From Flavihumibacter sp. ZG627 (lineage in GTDB: Bacteria; Bacteroidota; Bacteroidia; Chitinophagales; Chitinophagaceae), in contig NZ_JPHF01000011.1 of assembly GCF_000814325.1 (NCBI RefSeq), positions 62,001 to 126,000 of the forward strand: 64,000 nucleotides of DNA. The letters run 5' to 3'. A program made the translations under genes and the position numbers. Positions 59,901-64,000 of this stretch are shown piece by piece. Below the pieces are notes generated by a model. The model had not been told where the DNA came from. It ran no database searches and saw nothing but the letters and a program-made list of their open reading frames with translations. How positions within the stretch are numbered: position 1 is the stretch's first letter; every line of letters begins with the position of its first letter.

Positions 59901-61922
59901 GCTACTGTTGCGTCAAACGAAAATGGTCTTCCTCCAATTAAGTTGAGTTTTGATGAATTCCGACTTTCAACCTTCAGCGGTTTATTGGAGCGCGATACTG
60001 CACTTATATCAGGATTTCTGAATGGTACAGTAAGGTTGTCTAACCTGGCCAGTTCGGTGATCGCCGATGGTGAGGTGAAAATTGACAGTCTGAAGATCAA
60101 AAACCATATGATGGGTATTTTAAATGCCAAGATCTCCACACCTGCAGATGGCGTATATGGAATAGATGCAAATCTTGCTGGCAACCAAAATGATGTAGTA
60201 ATAAAAGCCAGGTATGGTAAGGAGATTGATGCTTCAATCATATTGAATAGCCTTAATCTTGCATCCGCAGAGGCTTTTACAATGGGTGAGGTTACAGCAA
60301 TGTCAGGTATTACCACCGGCGAATTAAACGTTACAGGCGCAATACTGACACCTCAGGTACGTGGCACACTGAAATTCATGCAGGCAAAAGCAACGGTAAG
60401 TTTCTTAAATACCCCGGTTACTATTGATAACGAAGAGATCTTTTTTAATGAGTTGGGCGTGGGATTCCAGGAATTCACATTGAAGGACAGTGTGGGAGGT
60501 ATGGTAAATATAAATGGTTATGTTCTGACAAAGGATTATTCTGATTTTGAATTTGACCTGGATGTTGATGCGGAAAATTTTATGGCTCTGGGCCCTAAGG
60601 CAAACACCGATCAGATCTTTTATGGCCCCGCGTTCATAGACAGCAGAATCAGGATTACTGGAAATATGGACCTTCCGCAGGTTGATATGAATGTAAAATT
60701 GCGGGACAAGTCCGAAGTTACTTTCGTAATACCCGATGAAGAACCAGGAATTGCAAACCGGGAAGGTGTAATAATATTTGTTGATAAAGACAATATAGAT
60801 GACTCTTCCCTGATAACTGTAAAAGATACTATTTCACTTGCGCCAGCAAGGCTTAAAGGATTTGAGTTCTCGGGTAATATTGAGATCACCCCTGCTTCCA
60901 CGCTCAGATTAGTCGTTGATAAGTTTAATGGAGATTTTATTGAAGCCAAGGGTAATACCAGCCTGAACCTTACAATTGACCAGGGAAATCATATCACTAT
61001 GACAGGCAGGTATGAGATTGAGTCGGGCAAATATGAAATGAGTTTAAACCAGCTCATTAAGAGAAGCTTTTCTATTGAAAAAGGAAGCAGCATAACCTGG
61101 AACGGTGATCTTCTGCGCGCAATAATGGATATCACTGCAAAACATACAGTAAATGCTCCAGCTATTGACCTGGTAGAAGACCAGCTCACAAGTACTACTG
61201 CCAATCGCATGCAGTATAAACAAAGAATTCCTGTTGAGATATTTTTGAATATAAAAGATGAACTCTTAAAACCGACCATAAGCTTTAGGCTCGATATGCC
61301 TGAAAAAGACCGGAATATTTTCAATGGAAGCGTTTATACCCGATTGAAACAAATCAACAATATCCCTTCAGAAATTAATAAGCAGGTGATGGGATTGCTG
61401 GTTCTCCAAACATTTATTTCTGATAATCCCCTTGCAGTATTTAATGACCGGTCCGATGGTGGTATTGCTTTTGCTGCCAAACAAAGTATAAGTAAAATTC
61501 TATCACAACAGATTAATAACCTTGCAGATAATATGATCAAGGGAATTGATCTGAATTTTGATCTCCAAACCCGCGAAGACTATGTTACTGGTGCCCGGCA
61601 GGAGTCTACCAGTTTAAGTGTTTCGGCCGGCAAAAGTTTGCTTAACGAACGGCTTTATATTTCAATCGGATCTAACGTAGGAATTCTTGGTAACAACCCT
61701 CAGGCAGCAAGCGCATTAATTGGAGATGTGATAATCGATTATAAAATAAGTCGGGATGGGCGATATAAACTAAGGGCATACCAGATCAATAAAACGGATG
61801 TGATCCTTGAAGGTCAGATCATAGAAACAGGATTATCTATTATGATGGTAATGGATTATAACCGCTTCAATGAGGTTTTTAAGAAAACAAAAAAATTACA
61901 GGAAACAGCCAATAGAAAATGA
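56925..61922 (+). CDS. tamB: Translocation and assembly module protein TamB
   Basis: A 1665-residue inner-membrane-anchored protein spanning the periplasm. One N-terminal TM helix (~16-36, WVLWSLLALFLVILTGLLAL) is followed by a very long run of repeated beta strands that forms an AsmA/TamB-like groove for lipids or nascent barrels, and a C-terminal TamB (DUF490) domain (~1250-1655). The only start that keeps the TM helix is a TTG at 56925: an in-frame stop lies at 56907-56909 and the first in-frame ATG is well inside. Its stop overlaps the tamL ATG (ATGA). Confidence 0.92.
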   Translation: MKVVKLYPGRLPRWVKWVLWSLLALFLVILTGLLALQTNPVQQYLQIKTEKFLEKKLGTNVNIGKLRISGFSQMTLETFTIFDQQENLLAFSDTLRIRFQLAPVLQNNLVINDIDWQNLLINVYTLPDERLSYQFIIDSLAEKPTGKVVDQSDSSSSTSLQFQVGKLKLRDLKLSYFDTKGGLASVISIGDLLVITDRMDVATGIYDLREVKIGKLNGFYTKKHITQKPLFEPVDSVAGALRLNSKSLLIAQSSFQYNDESNGIKTGWNLPRASFRLFSFDLNRQEINAGFIELNHPSGYVHRDARKDSVSTASGASWKVLSPVLDMRGGKFNFVDVQGKPSGYINAFEPSNFYFSPLNAIIRNLTYTDTLITGRIQKLELIEKSGFTIRRANGDFSYSDSEIWLNNLFLETKGSRIARMVQLTVPSWSDKNYAASSFGIRASLLSTKLQLSELLYFVPEFRNDRRYRKIWDKTIVVNGQINGTLDNLLLNGFSYSDNVGNRLSANGRVKNLQQPDLLFADLNGLNISTGNNALRAWLPDKSIPSNVSLPAVINIKGRFAGGLNDANTSIKLNTTYGFAEFSGNLKNYTDTANSNYDILISSLNMDVGKLIGDSYLGRIIANGKIKGKGYNIENLTANTSVFITSGFYKGHNYKNILVDATLDGGNYTAQVKSNDPDLTASFNLSGNITDGLPTINGKMKVDRVDVQALGFSKTPLLLKGDFDIDLRNTKPRQLEGEFFATHLQVSDGREVYTLDSIRIMAKAADYIQDIRFESPFGWATAVGNYDYTNVFSVINKILYKHILPLESQKTDTVDSQQQMELNASITWPRNLAKMLPLLEMKKPLTLKGKLDTDSSLLMVQATQPFFRYGEMAVDSTEVLFVTNIDSVHMFAGIASLEHPTVPLRKTKLEGGGTNGTINWELLLDDRNGAKKYQIGGDIAFLSKRDFDIHFAPEILLNKTSFETGTPNFVSIRNNRLATADLQLVSDSQKLVVATVASNENGLPPIKLSFDEFRLSTFSGLLERDTALISGFLNGTVRLSNLASSVIADGEVKIDSLKIKNHMMGILNAKISTPADGVYGIDANLAGNQNDVVIKARYGKEIDASIILNSLNLASAEAFTMGEVTAMSGITTGELNVTGAILTPQVRGTLKFMQAKATVSFLNTPVTIDNEEIFFNELGVGFQEFTLKDSVGGMVNINGYVLTKDYSDFEFDLDVDAENFMALGPKANTDQIFYGPAFIDSRIRITGNMDLPQVDMNVKLRDKSEVTFVIPDEEPGIANREGVIIFVDKDNIDDSSLITVKDTISLAPARLKGFEFSGNIEITPASTLRLVVDKFNGDFIEAKGNTSLNLTIDQGNHITMTGRYEIESGKYEMSLNQLIKRSFSIEKGSSITWNGDLLRAIMDITAKHTVNAPAIDLVEDQLTSTTANRMQYKQRIPVEIFLNIKDELLKPTISFRLDMPEKDRNIFNGSVYTRLKQINNIPSEINKQVMGLLVLQTFISDNPLAVFNDRSDGGIAFAAKQSISKILSQQINNLADNMIKGIDLNFDLQTREDYVTGARQESTSLSVSAGKSLLNERLYISIGSNVGILGNNPQAASALIGDVIIDYKISRDGRYKLRAYQINKTDVILEGQIIETGLSIMMVMDYNRFNEVFKKTKKLQETANRK

Positions 61923-64000
61923 GAGTAACACTAATTATAGTAGTGATATCGGCTATAGTATTCAGCAGTTGCAGTACTGTACGTAGTGTTCCTGAAGGTG
62001 ACCGGCTTTATAAAGGGAGCAAATTGATTTGGGAAACAAAACGGCCCTCCGATTATCGTATCCTTGAAGCAGGGCTTAATGATAAAATTCGCCCTATCCC
62101 CAATAAAAGATTTCTTGGAATGCCTATACGCCTATGGTTTTACAACATGGGGAATAAACCAAGAGGTAAAGGGTTGAATTATTTATTAAGAGAAAAATGG
62201 GGAGAGCCACCTGTATTACTAAGTAAGGCCCAACCCACATATACAGCGGAGGTACTTGAGTACTACCTTGAAGACAATGGATTTTTCCAGGCAGGTGTTT
62301 CACATGATATAAAATTTCCTGGTAAAAAGAAAGCAATCATTGAATATAAAATAGATCAGGGTCCGCGTTATTCAATCCGATCTGTGTTTTACGAATTAGA
62401 CAGCAGTCAACTTGGAATTGCCATTCGTGCAACAACTGGCGCGAGCCTTCTGAAACCCGGCGATCAATATAGTCTTCAGATTATAAAAGCGGAAAGGGAA
62501 AGAATCAATTCATTGGTAAAGGAAAAGGGATTTTATTATTTCATGGCTGATCATTTACTGGTTGAAGTTGACACAACTCAGAAGCAACAGGTTGATTTGT
62601 ATGTTACCATTAAAAAGAATATTCCTGAATCAGCCACCCGCCCACATCGTATGAAGAATGTAATCTTATACCCTTCATACACGCTAGAAAAAGACAGTAT
62701 CAATTCAGTTGTTGAACCAATCGATATGGGAAATTACAAGGTGGCAGACCCTGACAGTTTATTTTTACCAAAAGTATTTGAAAAATTAGTTTTCCTTAGA
62801 GAAGATAGTCTCTATCGTTTAAGAGCACACAATTTTACGCTTCAAAGATTGATGAGTCTCGGAACTTTTAAATTCCTCAAAACACATATCACTAGTAACC
62901 TTGACAGTTCAATACTGGATGCACGGATTTATATGACTCCATATCCCAAATTCGGTTTGCAACTGGAATTATCAGGCAATAGTAAATCAAATAATTTTGT
63001 TGGATCCCAGGTTAAGCTCACAACTCTTAACCGAAACTGGATGAAGAGAGCTAATCGTCTTGAATTTAAACTCGCTGCTGGCTTTGAATGGCAGGTTGGT
63101 GCAAATACAACCAATCAGGTGAACACAAATGGTTATAGTGTAGACGGAGAAATGGCTATGAGTCTTCCGGGTTTCGTTATACCATTTTTTAAAATAAACC
63201 CCCGATCAGCTTTTATCCCACGCACAAGAATAACCGCAGGTTATGAGCTTTTAAGCCGGCCCAAACTTTACAACCTGAATTCTATAACACTCCAGATGGG
63301 ATACACATGGAGGCAAAGCAGGTTTATAGAACATCACCTTATACCTTTTTCGTTTTCCTATGTACAGCCAGGAAATACCACACCCGAATTTGAGCAGATA
63401 CTAATAAATGATCCGGCTCTGCGGCAATCCATAGAAAAGCAATTCATTGTGGGTAGCCAGTATACTTATACAAAAAATACACAGCCTACAGGCAAAAGAA
63501 GTACCTACTATTTGTTAGGAAATATTGATATGGCCGGTAATCTATTGGGGCTACTGGTGCATAGTGAACCAAATCGGAATAAACAATTACTGAATAACAG
63601 TTTCTCCCAATATGTTAGACTTTCGGGTGAAGCGAGGCAATATCAGAAACTTACCCCTGTCATCACATGGGCTAACCGAATTTACATGGGATATGGATAT
63701 TCATACGGTAACAGCAACTCGCTTCCATTTGTAAAGCAGTACTTTATTGGAGGAAGTAATAGTGTACGAGCATTCCGGGCCAGGACACTTGGTCCGGGAA
63801 GCTACCAAAGCCCACTTAGTTCTTATATTGCCAATGAGGCTGGTGATATAAAATTGGAAGTAAATACCGAATTAAGGATGAAATTCCTCAAGCTTGTTGA
63901 AGGTGCTATTTTCGCAGACGCGGGCAACATCTGGCTACAACGAGAAAATCCCGAAAAGCCGGGAGGTAAACTGGTGCTGGGTAATATGTTGAGTGAACTG
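61919..64000 (+). CDS. tamL: TamL: BamA/TamA-family outer membrane lipoprotein (3' truncated)
   Basis: The frame starts at ATG 61919, overlapping the tamB stop by four bases, and runs to the right edge (694 codons, no stop). The N-terminus MRVTLIIVVIS leads to lipobox FSSC, so the protein is a lipoprotein, as known for TamL in Bacteroidota. POTRA-like domains at ~90-270 include the segment TAEVLEYYLEDNGFFQAGVS. The 16-strand barrel begins near residue 330, with IGGSNSVRAFRARTLGPGSY (603-635) as the conserved loop-6 motif containing the RxFRxR-like arginines. Together with TamB it assembles outer membrane components. Confidence 0.9.
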   Translation, partial: MRVTLIIVVISAIVFSSCSTVRSVPEGDRLYKGSKLIWETKRPSDYRILEAGLNDKIRPIPNKRFLGMPIRLWFYNMGNKPRGKGLNYLLREKWGEPPVLLSKAQPTYTAEVLEYYLEDNGFFQAGVSHDIKFPGKKKAIIEYKIDQGPRYSIRSVFYELDSSQLGIAIRATTGASLLKPGDQYSLQIIKAERERINSLVKEKGFYYFMADHLLVEVDTTQKQQVDLYVTIKKNIPESATRPHRMKNVILYPSYTLEKDSINSVVEPIDMGNYKVADPDSLFLPKVFEKLVFLREDSLYRLRAHNFTLQRLMSLGTFKFLKTHITSNLDSSILDARIYMTPYPKFGLQLELSGNSKSNNFVGSQVKLTTLNRNWMKRANRLEFKLAAGFEWQVGANTTNQVNTNGYSVDGEMAMSLPGFVIPFFKINPRSAFIPRTRITAGYELLSRPKLYNLNSITLQMGYTWRQSRFIEHHLIPFSFSYVQPGNTTPEFEQILINDPALRQSIEKQFIVGSQYTYTKNTQPTGKRSTYYLLGNIDMAGNLLGLLVHSEPNRNKQLLNNSFSQYVRLSGEARQYQKLTPVITWANRIYMGYGYSYGNSNSLPFVKQYFIGGSNSVRAFRARTLGPGSYQSPLSSYIANEAGDIKLEVNTELRMKFLKLVEGAIFADAGNIWLQRENPEKPGGKLVLGNMLSEL

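Overview
The window comes from a Bacteroidota chromosome, most probably Sphingobacteriia/Chitinophagia (Chitinophagaceae-like). The evidence is a porD-like type IX secretion gene, a cargo protein with a type IX C-terminal sorting domain, a TamL lipoprotein next to tamB, a Bacteroidota-type RNA polymerase omega subunit, GIN-domain proteins, several families largely confined to the phylum (DUF4403, DUF4296, DUF4954), and promoters of the form TTTG-N19/20-TAnnTTTG. Base composition is moderately AT-rich. I see no rRNA, CRISPR array, prophage, transposase or plasmid backbone. Nearly everything is housekeeping core genome.

Layout. 1-8140: a truncated Gfo/Idh/MocA oxidoreductase, a META lipoprotein, a VOC protein, prmC, an exbB-exbD-flavin reductase operon, an SPFH protein, pepT and a CPBP protease. 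8147-10013: an Rrf2 Fe-S regulator facing a three-gene operon (DGC zinc protein, hotdog thioesterase, FMN-binding protein) across a perfect 7-4-7 palindrome, closed by a strong terminator. 10040-23168: FKBP isomerase, NamZ-type muramidase, fmt, bestrophin, DUF4403 lipoprotein, SET protein, mgtE, glmS, DUF4954 beta-helix protein and a type IX cargo. 23532-30699: a small lipoprotein, der and era, initiator tRNA-fMet with its own promoter and terminator, two tandem GIN-domain proteins, then a TPP riboswitch heading a TonB-dependent receptor. 30795-39031: a possible 25-residue membrane peptide, the ddl-PASTA-rhodanese operon, a 2[4Fe-4S] ferredoxin, a LuxC-like acyl-CoA reductase, DegP/HtrA, a GH13 enzyme and ispH.

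39074-44331 is the least ordinary part. It holds two related signalling modules, each with a 7-TM protein, a HisKA_3-type kinase with one TM helix, and a NarL-type response regulator. They flank an unassigned 126-residue protein. The first module is visibly more AT-rich than its surroundings. The 7-TM proteins have no recognised sensor domain but share a motif in TM3 and TM6, so they are candidates for detached membrane sensors of the kinases.

44328-50217 is leftward: bamD-rpoZ (with its own terminator), then a tightly packed coaBC-porD-DUF4296-scoA-unknown-scoB operon in which an unknown protein with a DDxxD motif separates the two CoA-transferase subunits. 50300-64000: an OmpA-family protein with a textbook promoter and terminator, a polyprenyl diphosphate synthase, recJ, htpG, and tamB-tamL at the right edge (tamL is cut by the window end). 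Envelope biogenesis (BamD, TamB/TamL, PorD, OmpA, Ddl, PASTA, NamZ, HtrA) is the dominant theme.
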